Origin: Gemmobacter sp964439015
GTDB lineage: Bacteria; Pseudomonadota; Alphaproteobacteria; Rhodobacterales; Rhodobacteraceae
Direction of reading: 5' to 3'
Assembly: GCA_964439015.1 (NCBI GenBank)
Contig: CAYTMV010000004.1
Location: 1 to 64,000 of the forward strand
Length of the DNA: 64,000 bases
Numbering within the stretch: position 1 is the stretch's first letter; each line of letters begins with the position of its first letter. Positions 42,892-50,773 of the stretch are shown piece by piece. A program made the position numbers and the translations under genes. The notes beneath the pieces were generated by a model. The model worked only from the letters and a program-made list of their open reading frames with translations. It ran no database searches and was not told where the DNA came from.

Positions 42892-45009
42892 TCAGGGCTT
42901 CCTGCTCGGGTCCTGATGCCGCGTGATCTGCGCCACGTCGGTTTCCGCCTCAAGGGCGGTCATGACCATGTGCAGATGTTCCAGATCACGCACATCCACG
43001 TCAATCATCAACCGGTAGAAATCCGGTTTTCTATCAACGAACTGCAGATCCGAGATATTGGCCTTCTGCTCGCCGATCAAGGTGCAGATCCGCCCCAGAA
43101 CGCCAGCATCGTTTGAAATCGTCAACTCAAGCGTCACGGCATTGACGGCCGGGTGACGCCCTTCTTGCCAGTGCAGATCAATCCAGCGTTCCGGCTGCGC
43201 GTCAAAATCTGCCAGCACCGGGCAATCAATGGCATGGACCACTACGCCCTGCCCGCGATAAGCCAGCCCCACGATCCGCTCGCCCGGCACAGGCTGGCAG
43301 CAGGGCGCGCGGCGGAAGCTCTGATCTGCGGCCAGACCGACGACCGCGCGGCGCACGTCAATTTCGTCGGCGGTGTCCAGCTCCAGCTCGGGATAAAGGA
43401 TCTCGATGACGCGACGGGCCGGCACCTCGGCACTGCCAAGACGCGCCAGCAGGTCGTCACCATCGGCCATGCCCATCATCTTTGCGGCCGTGCGCAGCGC
43501 CTTGTCCGTGGCCTTCTTGCCCACATGCTCGAACGCGGCACGCGCCAACTCTTGCCCCAGCTTCACGAAACGGTCGCGATCCACCTCGCGCAGGCTGCGG
43601 CGAATGGCAGATTTTGCCCGCCCGGTGGTGACGATCTCGATCCAGCCGGCCTGCGGGCGCTGCCCTTCGGCGGTGATGATCTCGACCGACTGGCCATTCT
43701 TCAGCCGGGTCCAGAGCGGGACACGGATGCCATCCACCTTGGCCGAAACGCAGGCATTGCCGATCCTGGTATGGATCGCATAGGCGAAGTCGATCGGCGT
43801 GGCGCCCCGCGGCAGCTGCACCACGTCGCCTTTGGGCGTGAAGCAGAACACCTGATCGGTATACATCTCGAGCTTCACGTTTTCGAGAAAGTCGTCGTGA
43901 TCGGCCTCGCCCAGACGTTCGGTCAGTGTAGCGACCCACTTCTTGGGATCGACCGCAAACGGGTTCTGGACGCGCACACCCTCGCGATAGGACCAATGCG
44001 CAGCAACCCCGGATTCGGCCACTTCGTGCATCTGACGGGTGCGGATCTGCACCTCGACCCGCTTGCCGTCGCGGCCCGACACCGTGGTGTGGATCGAGCG
44101 GTAGCCATTGGTCTTGGGCGCGCTGATGTAATCCTTGAAACGCCCCGGAACCAGCGTCCAACGCTGGTGGATGACCCCCAGCACGCGATAGCAATCGGCG
44201 ACGTTCTGGGTGATGACCCGGAAACCGTAGATGTCCGACAGACGCGAGAAGGCCAGATCCTTCTCCTGCATCTTGCGCCAGATCGAGTAGGGTTTTTTCG
44301 CGCGGCCATAAACCGTGGCCTCGATCTGGGCCTTGTCCAGCTCGCTGCGCAGGTCAGCGGTGATCTTGTGGACCACATCGCCCGCCTCACGCTGCAGCGT
44401 GATGAAGCGGCGGATGATCGAGTTGCGGGCCTCGGGGTTCAACACCCGAAAGCTGAGATCCTCCAGCTCCTCGCGCATCCACTGCATGCCCATCCGGCCC
44501 GCCAGTGGCGCAAAGATCTCCATCGTCTCGCGCGCCTTCTGCGCCTGCTTTTCCGGGCGCATCGACTTGATCGTGCGCATGTTGTGCAGACGGTCGGCCA
44601 GCTTGACCAGAATCACCCGCAAATCCTTGCTCATCGCCATGAACAGCTTGCGGAAATTCTCGGCCTGCTTGCTTTCGGTCGAGGAAAGCTGAAGGTTTGT
44701 CAGCTTGGTCACGCCATCGACCAGTTCGGCGATCTCTTCGCCAAACAGTTCCGAGACTTCGGTATAGGTCGAGCGGGTATCTTCGATCGTGTCATGCAGC
44801 AGGGCCGTGACGATGGTGGCATCGTCAAGCCGCTGCTCGGTCAGGATCGCCGCCACCGCGACAGGATGCGTGAAATAGGGCTCGCCCGACTTGCGGGTCT
44901 GCCCTTCATGCATCTGCCTGCCATAGGCATAGGCCCGGCGCAGCAGGTCGGCGTTGGTGCGTGGGTTGTAGATGCGGACGAGTGAGATCAGGTCTTCGAC
45001 GTCGATCAT
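42892..45009 (-). CDS. Bifunctional (p)ppGpp synthetase/hydrolase (RelA/SpoT homologue)
   Basis: 705 residues: HD hydrolase domain with THPVAVAAIL and ALLHDTIEDT intact; synthetase domain with YSIWRKMQEK, GRFKDYISAPKTNGYRSIHT; TGS domain (FTPKGDVVQLPRGATPIDFAYAIH); C-terminal ACT domain (LELTISNDAGVLGRICTLIGE). The RFKD motif, rather than the ExDD of monofunctional RelA, plus the intact HD site marks a bifunctional enzyme. It is the only such gene in the window and follows rpoZ, whose product forms a ppGpp site on RNA polymerase. Confidence 0.94.
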   Translation of the reverse strand: MIDVEDLISLVRIYNPRTNADLLRRAYAYGRQMHEGQTRKSGEPYFTHPVAVAAILTEQRLDDATIVTALLHDTIEDTRSTYTEVSELFGEEIAELVDGVTKLTNLQLSSTESKQAENFRKLFMAMSKDLRVILVKLADRLHNMRTIKSMRPEKQAQKARETMEIFAPLAGRMGMQWMREELEDLSFRVLNPEARNSIIRRFITLQREAGDVVHKITADLRSELDKAQIEATVYGRAKKPYSIWRKMQEKDLAFSRLSDIYGFRVITQNVADCYRVLGVIHQRWTLVPGRFKDYISAPKTNGYRSIHTTVSGRDGKRVEVQIRTRQMHEVAESGVAAHWSYREGVRVQNPFAVDPKKWVATLTERLGEADHDDFLENVKLEMYTDQVFCFTPKGDVVQLPRGATPIDFAYAIHTRIGNACVSAKVDGIRVPLWTRLKNGQSVEIITAEGQRPQAGWIEIVTTGRAKSAIRRSLREVDRDRFVKLGQELARAAFEHVGKKATDKALRTAAKMMGMADGDDLLARLGSAEVPARRVIEILYPELELDTADEIDVRRAVVGLAADQSFRRAPCCQPVPGERIVGLAYRGQGVVVHAIDCPVLADFDAQPERWIDLHWQEGRHPAVNAVTLELTISNDAGVLGRICTLIGEQKANISDLQFVDRKPDFYRLMIDVDVRDLEHLHMVMTALEAETDVAQITRHQDPSRKP

Positions 45010-45037
45010 TCTCGCCCTGCCTGGCCGTATTAACGAA

Positions 45038-45397
45038 TCACTTGTCGCCTTGCGCTTCCATCAGCGCGCGCAGCAACTTTTCTTCCGAGGTGTCATCAAA
45101 CACCGGACGATCCACCGTATCGCCATTACCCATCAGAAGCGCCATCTGGTCTTCTTCGGGCATGTCGACTTCGATCTGGCTCTGGTGGCTTTCGATCATC
45201 CGCTCGCGCAGCGGATCCACGGCCTGCGTTTCTTCCGCGATCTCGCGCAGCGCCACGACCGGGTTCTTGTCGTTGTCGCGGTCAACCGTCAGCGGCGAAC
45301 CGGCAGCGATCTCACGGGCGCGATGGGCAGCCAGCATCACCAGCTCGAACCGGTTCGGAACCTTGTCGACGCAATCTTCGACCGTAACGCGAGCCAT
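45038..45397 (-). CDS. rpoZ: DNA-directed RNA polymerase subunit omega
   Basis: 119 residues. MARVTVEDCVDKVPNRFELVMLAAHRAREIAAG is the conserved core (first 20 residues are diagnostic); an acidic C-terminal tail follows. Binds beta-prime and contributes to the ppGpp site. First gene of the rpoZ-rsh run (28 bases to rsh), with a good promoter upstream at 45436-45464. Confidence 0.95.
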   Translation of the reverse strand: MARVTVEDCVDKVPNRFELVMLAAHRAREIAAGSPLTVDRDNDKNPVVALREIAEETQAVDPLRERMIESHQSQIEVDMPEEDQMALLMGNGDTVDRPVFDDTSEEKLLRALMEAQGDK

Positions 45398-45435
45398 GAA
45401 GAATCCTTCCTTGCGGAGTGCAGCCTGAGCGGGGC

Positions 45436-45464
45436 GGTATAAGCCCGATCAAGCCTCTTGACAA
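45436..45464 (-). promoter_or_regulatory. Sigma-70-type promoter for rpoZ-rsh operon
   Basis: On the minus strand TTGTCA (45459-45464) and TATACC (45436-45441) are separated by exactly 17 bases, about 40 bases before the rpoZ ATG. Five of six and four of six consensus bases match, unusually good for this GC-rich sequence. Confidence 0.65.
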
Positions 45465-45486
45465 GCGCCTATCCGGTTCAAATCCG

Positions 45487-46068
45487 TCACACCCACGGCA
45501 CGACCGCCGCCACATCTTCGGCAGGCAGGGCCTGTAGCATCTGGTCCACGCTTAGCCCCGAAAGCGGGTGGCGCCAATCGGGCGCAACATCTGCCAGAGG
45601 CACCAGCACAAAGGCCCGATCCTGCAGGCGTGGATGCGGCAGAATCAGCCGGTCGGGGGCCAGCTGTGCCTGATCCTGCGGCGGCAAGGACTGCCATTGC
45701 CGCTGGGTTCCGGGATCGGGCAGTATGGTTTCGCCGATGGCAAGCAGGTCCAGATCCAGCACACGCCCGGCCCAACGCTGGCCGCGCACGCGACCAAAGG
45801 CAGCCTCGATCCGGTGCAAGGCGGCCAGCACCGCCTCTGGATCGACCAACGCATCCACTTCGACCAAAGCCGCGGCATTGGCGTAATCGGGACCGGTTCC
45901 GGCCGGGAAGGCCGGGGTGCGATAGATTCGACTGACCGAAACGACCCTCATCCCTTCCGTAGTCAGCGAATCGAACGCCGCGCGCAGCACGGCATCAGGC
46001 CTATCATCCCCAAGCGGCAGGTTTCCGCCCAGCGCAACCAAGGCATGCGTTGATCTCGCCAATTTCAT
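45487..46068 (-). CDS. folK: 2-amino-4-hydroxy-6-hydroxymethyldihydropteridine pyrophosphokinase
   Basis: HPPK of folate synthesis. 193 residues from the ATG at 46068 (GGAAGG upstream). ALVALGGNLPLGD, YRTPAFPAGTGPDYANAA, GRVLDLDLLAIG (substrate Asp pair) and LPHPRLQDRAFVLVPLADVAP are the family blocks. No other folate gene is adjacent. Divergent from the NYN gene. Confidence 0.95.
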   Translation of the reverse strand: MKLARSTHALVALGGNLPLGDDRPDAVLRAAFDSLTTEGMRVVSVSRIYRTPAFPAGTGPDYANAAALVEVDALVDPEAVLAALHRIEAAFGRVRGQRWAGRVLDLDLLAIGETILPDPGTQRQWQSLPPQDQAQLAPDRLILPHPRLQDRAFVLVPLADVAPDWRHPLSGLSVDQMLQALPAEDVAAVVPWV

Positions 46069-46214
46069 CCTACCTTCCCTGAAATGCACATCAAACATGT
46101 TGCGCTCGGGAATCGCCGCTTGGTAAATTGCGCCACACAGTCGGATTTCCGCGACTTGGCACATGCCAGCAAGGGGGATTCGTCGAGAATCGCCCCGAAA
46201 AGGAACGAAAACAA

Positions 46215-46796
46215 ATGTTCTACAAGGACGAACGGCTTGCGCTGTTCATCGATGGGTCCAACCTTTATGCCGCCGCCAAGGCCCTTGGTTTCGACATAGA
46301 TTACAAATTGTTGCGGAGCGAATTTCTGCGCCGCGGCAAGCTCTTGAGGGCCTTCTATTACACGGCTCTTCTGGAAAATGACGAGTATTCGCCAATCCGA
46401 CCGTTGATCGACTGGCTGAATTACAACGGCTTTACCATGAGGACCAAGGCCGCCAAGGAATACACGGACAGCCAGGGGCGCCGGAAGGTCAAGGGCAACA
46501 TGGACATCGAGCTGACGGTCGATGCGATGGAGCTTGCGCCGCGGGTTGACCATATCGTGCTGTTCTCCGGTGACGGCGATTTCCGTCCGCTGGTCGAAAG
46601 CCTGCAGCGGCAGGGCGTGCGGGTCTCGGTCGTCTCGACCATCCGCAGCCAGCCGCCGATGATTTCCGACGAGCTGCGCCGTCAGGCCGACAATTTCATC
46701 GAACTGGACGAATTGCGCGAAGTGATCGGGCGCCCGCCGCGCGAGCCGCGCCCGATGCCCGAACGCAGCGAAGAAATCGAAGCCAGCGGCAACTGA
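46215..46796 (+). CDS. NYN domain (LabA/DUF88-like) protein
   Basis: 193 residues. The PIN-like NYN fold shows its acidic residues in ALFIDGSNLYAAAK, KGNMDIELTVDAM and VLFSGDGDFRPLVESL, which in the family form a metal site, suggesting RNase activity. The C terminus is Arg/Pro-rich and charged (RPPREPRPMPERSEE). Members occur in most alphaproteobacteria, often near folK; role there unknown to me. ATG 46215 has AGGA about 11 bases upstream. Confidence 0.85.
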   Translation: MFYKDERLALFIDGSNLYAAAKALGFDIDYKLLRSEFLRRGKLLRAFYYTALLENDEYSPIRPLIDWLNYNGFTMRTKAAKEYTDSQGRRKVKGNMDIELTVDAMELAPRVDHIVLFSGDGDFRPLVESLQRQGVRVSVVSTIRSQPPMISDELRRQADNFIELDELREVIGRPPREPRPMPERSEEIEASGN

Positions 46797-46809
46797 ATAC
46801 CAAAACGCT

Positions 46810-46842
46810 GGCGGCGCGGGGTTTACGTGGCCCCGCGCCGCC
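46810..46842 (+). terminator. Long GC hairpin after the NYN gene
   Basis: GGCGGCGCGGGG (46810-46821) pairs perfectly with 46831-46842 around a 9-base loop, 13 bases after the stop. No T tract follows, so intrinsic termination is probable but not certain. Confidence 0.55.
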
Positions 46843-46922
46843 GCGCGTCCCTGTCACCCGCGATGACTGGACGCGCTGCGCCACAAGCCTTAGGTCTGGC
46901 CCCCGAAAGACCGGAGACCGCA

Positions 46923-47876
46923 ATGACCGACCTGCCCCCTCTGCATCTGTATCTTGCCGCGCCGCGTGGCTTTTGCGCGGGCGTGGATCGGGCGATCAAG
47001 ATCGTCGAGATGGCGATCCAGAAATGGGGCGCGCCAGTCTATGTGCGCCACGAGATCGTCCATAACCGCTATGTCGTCGACGACCTACGCGCCAAGGGCG
47101 CGATCTTCGTCGAGGAACTGGACGAGGTGCCTGCCGACCGGCCGGTGATCTTTTCCGCCCATGGCGTGCCGAAATCGGTGCCCGCAGCGGCCGAGGCGCG
47201 GCATATGGTCTGGGTCGATGCCACCTGCCCTCTGGTCAGCAAAGTCCATATCGAGGCCGAACGGCATCACGAAAACGGGCTGCAGATGATCATGATCGGC
47301 CATGCCGGCCATCCCGAAACCATCGGCACCATGGGCCAGCTGCCCGAGGGTGAGGTGCTGCTGGTCGAAACCGTGGCCGATGTGGCCTCGGTTCAACCGC
47401 GCGACCCCGAGCGGCTGGCCTTCATCACCCAGACCACATTGTCGGTCGACGATACGGTCGAAATCGTTGCGGCGCTGCGCGCGCGGTTTCCTGCGATCGT
47501 CGGGCCGCATAAGGAAGACATCTGCTACGCCACCACCAACCGGCAGGCGGCGGTCAAGGCGATTGCGCCAAAGATTGATGCGCTGCTTGTGATCGGCTCC
47601 GCCAATTCCTCCAACTCGCGCCGCTTGGTCGAGGTGGGGCGGGCGGCTGGCTGCGCTTATGCCCAACTGGTGAACCGCGCCGCCGACATCGACTGGCGCG
47701 CGCTGGAGGGTATCCGGGCCGTCGGCATCACGGCCGGCGCCAGCGCGCCCGAAGTGCTGGTGACTGAAGTGATCGACGCCTTCCGCACCCGCTTTGTCAC
47801 CACGGTCGAGATGGTCGAGACCGCGACCGAGGATGTAGAGTTCAAGGTGCCCCGCGTGTTGCGCGAAGCCAACTGA
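46923..47876 (+). CDS. ispH: 4-hydroxy-3-methylbut-2-enyl diphosphate reductase
   Basis: Final step of the MEP isoprenoid pathway; [4Fe-4S] enzyme. 317 residues from the ATG at 46923. The three cluster Cys are in GFCAGVDRAI, DATCPLVSKV and DICYATTNRQ; HEIVHNRYVV, GHAGHPE and the SSNSRRL/SAPEVLV blocks bind the diphosphate. Followed by a hairpin and rnhA. Confidence 0.96.
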   Translation: MTDLPPLHLYLAAPRGFCAGVDRAIKIVEMAIQKWGAPVYVRHEIVHNRYVVDDLRAKGAIFVEELDEVPADRPVIFSAHGVPKSVPAAAEARHMVWVDATCPLVSKVHIEAERHHENGLQMIMIGHAGHPETIGTMGQLPEGEVLLVETVADVASVQPRDPERLAFITQTTLSVDDTVEIVAALRARFPAIVGPHKEDICYATTNRQAAVKAIAPKIDALLVIGSANSSNSRRLVEVGRAAGCAYAQLVNRAADIDWRALEGIRAVGITAGASAPEVLVTEVIDAFRTRFVTTVEMVETATEDVEFKVPRVLREAN

Positions 47877-47881
47877 CAGCA

Positions 47882-47902
47882 GCGGGGGCTGTCTGCCCCC
47901 GC
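47882..47902 (+). terminator. GC hairpin between ispH and rnhA
   Basis: GCGGGGGC (47882-47889) pairs with GCCCCCGC (47895-47902) around TGTCT, starting 5 bases after the ispH stop. No T tract. Confidence 0.45.
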
Positions 47903-47908
47903 CCCCCC

Positions 47909-47926
47909 GAGGGTATTTGGATCAAG
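47909..47926 (+). repeat. Extragenic motif GAGGGTATTTGGATCAAG
   Basis: This stretch, placed between a GC hairpin and the rnhA start, resembles an extragenic sequence I recall as widespread in Rhodobacterales genomes downstream of genes. Only one copy is in this window, so repeat status rests on memory, not on the sequence given. Confidence 0.35.
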
Positions 47927-47931
47927 GTGAT

Positions 47932-48396
47932 ATGCCGGAATTGTTTGCCTATACCGATGGCGCCTGCTCGGGCAATCCCGGACCTGGCGGCTGGGGGGTG
48001 CTGCTTTTGGCGCGCGAGGGGGCCGAGGTGGTGCGCGAGCGTACGCTGAACGGCGGTGAGGCCGATACGACCAACAACCGGATGGAGTTGCTGGCAGCGA
48101 TCTCGGCGCTGGAGACCCTGGCCCGGCCGTCGCAGATCACGGTTGTGACTGACAGCGCCTATGTGAAGAACGGTGTGACTGGCTGGATCTTCGGATGGAA
48201 GAAGAACGGCTGGAAAACCGCTGACCGCAAGCCGGTGAAGAATGTCGATCTGTGGCAGCGGCTGGATGCGGCGCAGGCGCGGCATCAGGTGCGCTGGGAA
48301 TGGATCAAGGGCCATGCCGGCCATCCCGAAAATGAACGCGCCGACGAATTGGCGCGTGCTGGCATGGCACCCTACAAGAAGAAGGGGGCCGCATGA
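47932..48396 (+). CDS. rnhA: Ribonuclease HI
   Basis: 154 residues from the ATG at 47932 (AAGGTG upstream). The catalytic acids lie in LFAYTDGACSGNPGPGG, NNRMELLAAI, VVTDSAYVKNG and HPENERADELAR; the basic protrusion GWKKNGWKTADRKPVKN is present. Degrades RNA in RNA:DNA hybrids. Its stop overlaps a small ORF start (ATGA). Confidence 0.96.
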   Translation: MPELFAYTDGACSGNPGPGGWGVLLLAREGAEVVRERTLNGGEADTTNNRMELLAAISALETLARPSQITVVTDSAYVKNGVTGWIFGWKKNGWKTADRKPVKNVDLWQRLDAAQARHQVRWEWIKGHAGHPENERADELARAGMAPYKKKGAA

Positions 48397-48518
48397 CCGC
48401 TGTCGCGCCGCGCGATCGAGCGGCAGAGGCGGTCTTTGCCCGGACTGGGGGCTGGATGCCGGCCCTGCGACGCCGGATTTGGTGGGTGTGTTCTACGTCG
48501 CGCATTGATCTCAGCTGA
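48393..48518 (+). CDS. Possible 41-residue ORF coupled to rnhA
   Basis: ATG overlaps the rnhA stop as ATGA and the frame encodes MTAVAPRDRAAEAVFARTGG and then a Trp/Arg-rich tail, 41 residues. No family recognised, and no ribosome site beyond coupling (a GAAGGGGG run precedes it). It may be a real small protein, a decayed start of a longer gene, or noise. Confidence 0.3.
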   Translation: MTAVAPRDRAAEAVFARTGGWMPALRRRIWWVCSTSRIDLS

Positions 48519-48585
48519 CCTTCCCGGCGCGCTGCGCCACGGCAATCCGGGCTTTCAAGCCCGACAAATACCGCTAAAAGGAGAT

Positions 48586-49116
48586 ATGGCCCGAAAGAAG
48601 ATCATCCCTGACGCTGCCGTCTTTGCCGAAGTGATCAGCCTGCTGCATGAGGGCGGCGGCAAGGCGGTGTCTTTCGGCGCGGTCGGTCAGGCGGTGGGGC
48701 TGGCGCCCTCTACCCTGGTGCAACGTTTCGGCAGTTGCGAGGGGATGCAGCGTTCCGCGATCCTTGCCGCATGGGAAGGGCTGGAGGCCGCCACCGATCT
48801 GGCGCTGGCCGCAGCGCCCATGAACGCAAAGGGCGCACATGCGATCCTGAAGGCGCTGGGTCAGCCGACCGAGGATCAGGTTTGCCCCTGGGATCACCTT
48901 TTGCTGGCCAGCGATTTTCGCGATCCCGACGTGCGAGGCCGCGCCAAGGCCTGGCGTCGCAAGCTGGAGGCTGCGCTGGCCCGGCGGCTGGGCGGGGCAG
49001 ATGCCGAAACCGCAGCCGCGCTGCTGTTTGCAGCGTGGCAGGGATCGCTTCTGTGGCAGGGCGCGGGCGGAAAGGGCTTCAAACTGAAGGATGCCCTGCG
49101 CGCGGTCAGCGTTTGA
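48586..49116 (+). CDS. TetR-like transcriptional regulator
   Basis: 176 residues; MARKKIIPDAAVFAEVISLLHEGGGKAVSFGAVGQAVGLAPSTLVQRFGS holds a TetR-type helix-turn-helix (residues about 28-50). The rest is an all-helical ligand-binding type domain (DHLLLASDFRDPDVRGRA, AALLFAAWQGSLLW). Ligand and targets unknown. Start at 48586 has AAAAGGAG 3 bases upstream; the frame extends to 48436 but through non-conserved sequence. Overlaps the convergent membrane protein gene by 11 bases. Confidence 0.75.
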   Translation: MARKKIIPDAAVFAEVISLLHEGGGKAVSFGAVGQAVGLAPSTLVQRFGSCEGMQRSAILAAWEGLEAATDLALAAAPMNAKGAHAILKALGQPTEDQVCPWDHLLLASDFRDPDVRGRAKAWRRKLEAALARRLGGADAETAAALLFAAWQGSLLWQGAGGKGFKLKDALRAVSV

Positions 49117-49345
49117 TATAACGCTGCCAAAGCCAGATCAGGCCGGCGGTCGCCGCCACGGCACCAATGGCGATCAGCACCGCACCGGACAGCATCATCA
49201 GCAACCGCAGCGCCAGCCATGCCAAGCCCGCACCCAAGGTGCCCAGGAGCACCGTGGTCGGCACATCCAGCGTGACGCGCATCAACCGCGTGCCAATGAA
49301 ACCGGCGGCGGCACCTATGACCAGAAGCAGCAGGATCGGGGGCAT
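49106..49345 (-). CDS. Small hydrophobic membrane protein
   Basis: 79 residues, nearly all hydrophobic, with three helices: PPILLLLVIGAAAGFIGTRLM, VPTTVLLGTLGAGLAWLAL and GAVLIAIGAVAATAGLIWLW, Gly-rich as in GlsB/YeaQ/YmgE (transglycosylase-associated) proteins; the family assignment is tentative. It lies 30 bases after the fmt gene start-to-stop run on the same strand, so may be co-transcribed with def-fmt. Confidence 0.7.
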   Translation of the reverse strand: MPPILLLLVIGAAAGFIGTRLMRVTLDVPTTVLLGTLGAGLAWLALRLLMMLSGAVLIAIGAVAATAGLIWLWQRYIKR

Positions 49346-49375
49346 GACGGTCCCTCCTTTCCCGTGAATATGGGC

Positions 49376-50272
49376 TTAGTCCAGCCGCGCGGGAAGGGTG
49401 AAACCGCGCAGGAAATCATCAGGCACCATCGGCCGCTTGCCCTCGCGCTGCGCCAGCGTGATCTCGACCGCGCCGCTGCCACAGGCGATGATCAGCCCGC
49501 CCAGCACCTGCCCCGGCTGACCCGAGCCATCGGCCAGACGGCTGCGCAGCAGCTTGACCCGCTCACCCGAAACCTCGCACCAGGCGCCGGGAAAGGGAGA
49601 CAGCCCGCGGATCTGGCGATCGACCTCGGCCGCCGGGCGGCTCCAGTCAATGCGGGCCTCAGCCTTGTCGATCTTGGTGGCATAGGTCACGCCAGCCTCG
49701 GCCTGAGCCTCGGGGGTCAGAGACGGCAGACGATCCAGCGCGGTGACAATCATCTGCGCGCCCAGATCCGCCAGCCGGTCATGCAGATCAGCGGTGGTAT
49801 CCTCGGGCCCGATCGGCAGCGACCCGCGCAGCAGGACCGGGCCGGTATCGAGGCCCGCCTCCATCTGCATGATGCAGACGCCGGTCTGGGCATCGCCGGC
49901 CATGATCGCGCGGTGGATCGGCGCGGCCCCGCGCCAGCGCGGCAGCAGCGAGGCGTGGATGTTCAGGCAACCAAAGCGCGGCGCATCCAGCACCGGCTGC
50001 GGCAGGATCAGACCATAGGCCACCACCACCGCCACATCAGCGCCCAACGCCGCAAACTCGGCCTGCGCTTGCGGGTCGCGCAGACTGACCGGATGACGCA
50101 CCGTCAGGCCCAGATCCAGCGCCGCCTGATGCACGGCGGTTGGCCGGTCCTGCTTGCCACGGCCCGCAGGGCGCGGCGGCTGGGTATAGACGCAGACCAC
50201 CTCATGCCGGGCGGCCAGCGCGCGCAGTGCCGGTACCGAGAAATCCGGCGTCCCCATGAAGACGAGTTTCAC
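49376..50272 (-). CDS. fmt: Methionyl-tRNA formyltransferase
   Basis: 298 residues. KLVFMGTPDFSVPAL, the formyl-donor/catalytic block GCLNIHASLLPRWRGAAPI (Asn and His), GLDTGPVL with the catalytic Asp, and a C-terminal OB-like tRNA domain (AEARIDWSRPA, IRGLSPFPGAW). Formylates initiator Met-tRNA. GTG start overlaps the stop of the second deformylase gene (GTGA). Confidence 0.95.
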   Translation of the reverse strand: MKLVFMGTPDFSVPALRALAARHEVVCVYTQPPRPAGRGKQDRPTAVHQAALDLGLTVRHPVSLRDPQAQAEFAALGADVAVVVAYGLILPQPVLDAPRFGCLNIHASLLPRWRGAAPIHRAIMAGDAQTGVCIMQMEAGLDTGPVLLRGSLPIGPEDTTADLHDRLADLGAQMIVTALDRLPSLTPEAQAEAGVTYATKIDKAEARIDWSRPAAEVDRQIRGLSPFPGAWCEVSGERVKLLRSRLADGSGQPGQVLGGLIIACGSGAVEITLAQREGKRPMVPDDFLRGFTLPARLD

Positions 50273-50772
50273 CCGCGCCTCCGCAGCTTTTCGGCCTTGG
50301 CCAGCAGCATCTTGCGCTTCAGCGGCGAGAGGCGGTCAATATACAGCTTACCCTGAAGGTGATCGATCTGGTGTTGCACCGATGTCGCCCAGAGGTGGAC
50401 GAAATCGCGCTCTTCCCACGCCCCCTCGGCGTTCAGAAACCGCACCGTCACCGCCCGCGGCCGCGCGATCACTGCCGAGACGCCCGGCAGGTTGGGGCTG
50501 GCTTCCTCATGCTCGCGCAGTTGGACGGAGGCGTGCAGCACTTGCGGATTGGCCATCAGGATCGCCTGCCCGCGCGCCTCGGAGCAATCGACCACGGCCA
50601 GTTGCAGCATCACGCCGATCTGCGGGGCAGCAAGGCCGTAGCCCGGCATGGCATCCATCGTCGCGACCATGTCGGCCCAGATCGCGCGGATGTCGTCGGT
50701 GATCGCCTCGACCGGCGCGGCAGGGGTGGACAGGCGCTTGTCAGGCCACAAAAGCGTGGGGCGGGCGGGCAT
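50269..50772 (-). CDS. Degenerate peptide deformylase paralogue
   Basis: 167 residues, clearly homologous to the deformylase just upstream: GYGLAAPQIG matches motif 1. But motif 2, EEGCLS in the active enzyme, reads EEASPN, with S92 in the place of the metal-ligand Cys, and motif 3, HEIDH, reads HQIDH, with Q135 for the catalytic Glu. Both changes should abolish normal deformylation. Length and frame are intact, so it is maintained rather than decaying. Between def (1 base) and fmt (GTGA overlap). Possibly a regulatory or ribosome-binding partner; role unknown. Confidence 0.88.
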   Translation of the reverse strand: MPARPTLLWPDKRLSTPAAPVEAITDDIRAIWADMVATMDAMPGYGLAAPQIGVMLQLAVVDCSEARGQAILMANPQVLHASVQLREHEEASPNLPGVSAVIARPRAVTVRFLNAEGAWEERDFVHLWATSVQHQIDHLQGKLYIDRLSPLKRKMLLAKAEKLRRRG

Positions 50773-50773
50773 C

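Noticed and set aside
45472..45488. tRNA T-arm-like string GGTTCAAATCC after folK
   Set aside because: Only two or three stem pairs hold, and no D-arm, anticodon arm or acceptor stem can be formed with the 70 bases upstream; the segment overlaps the rpoZ promoter region.
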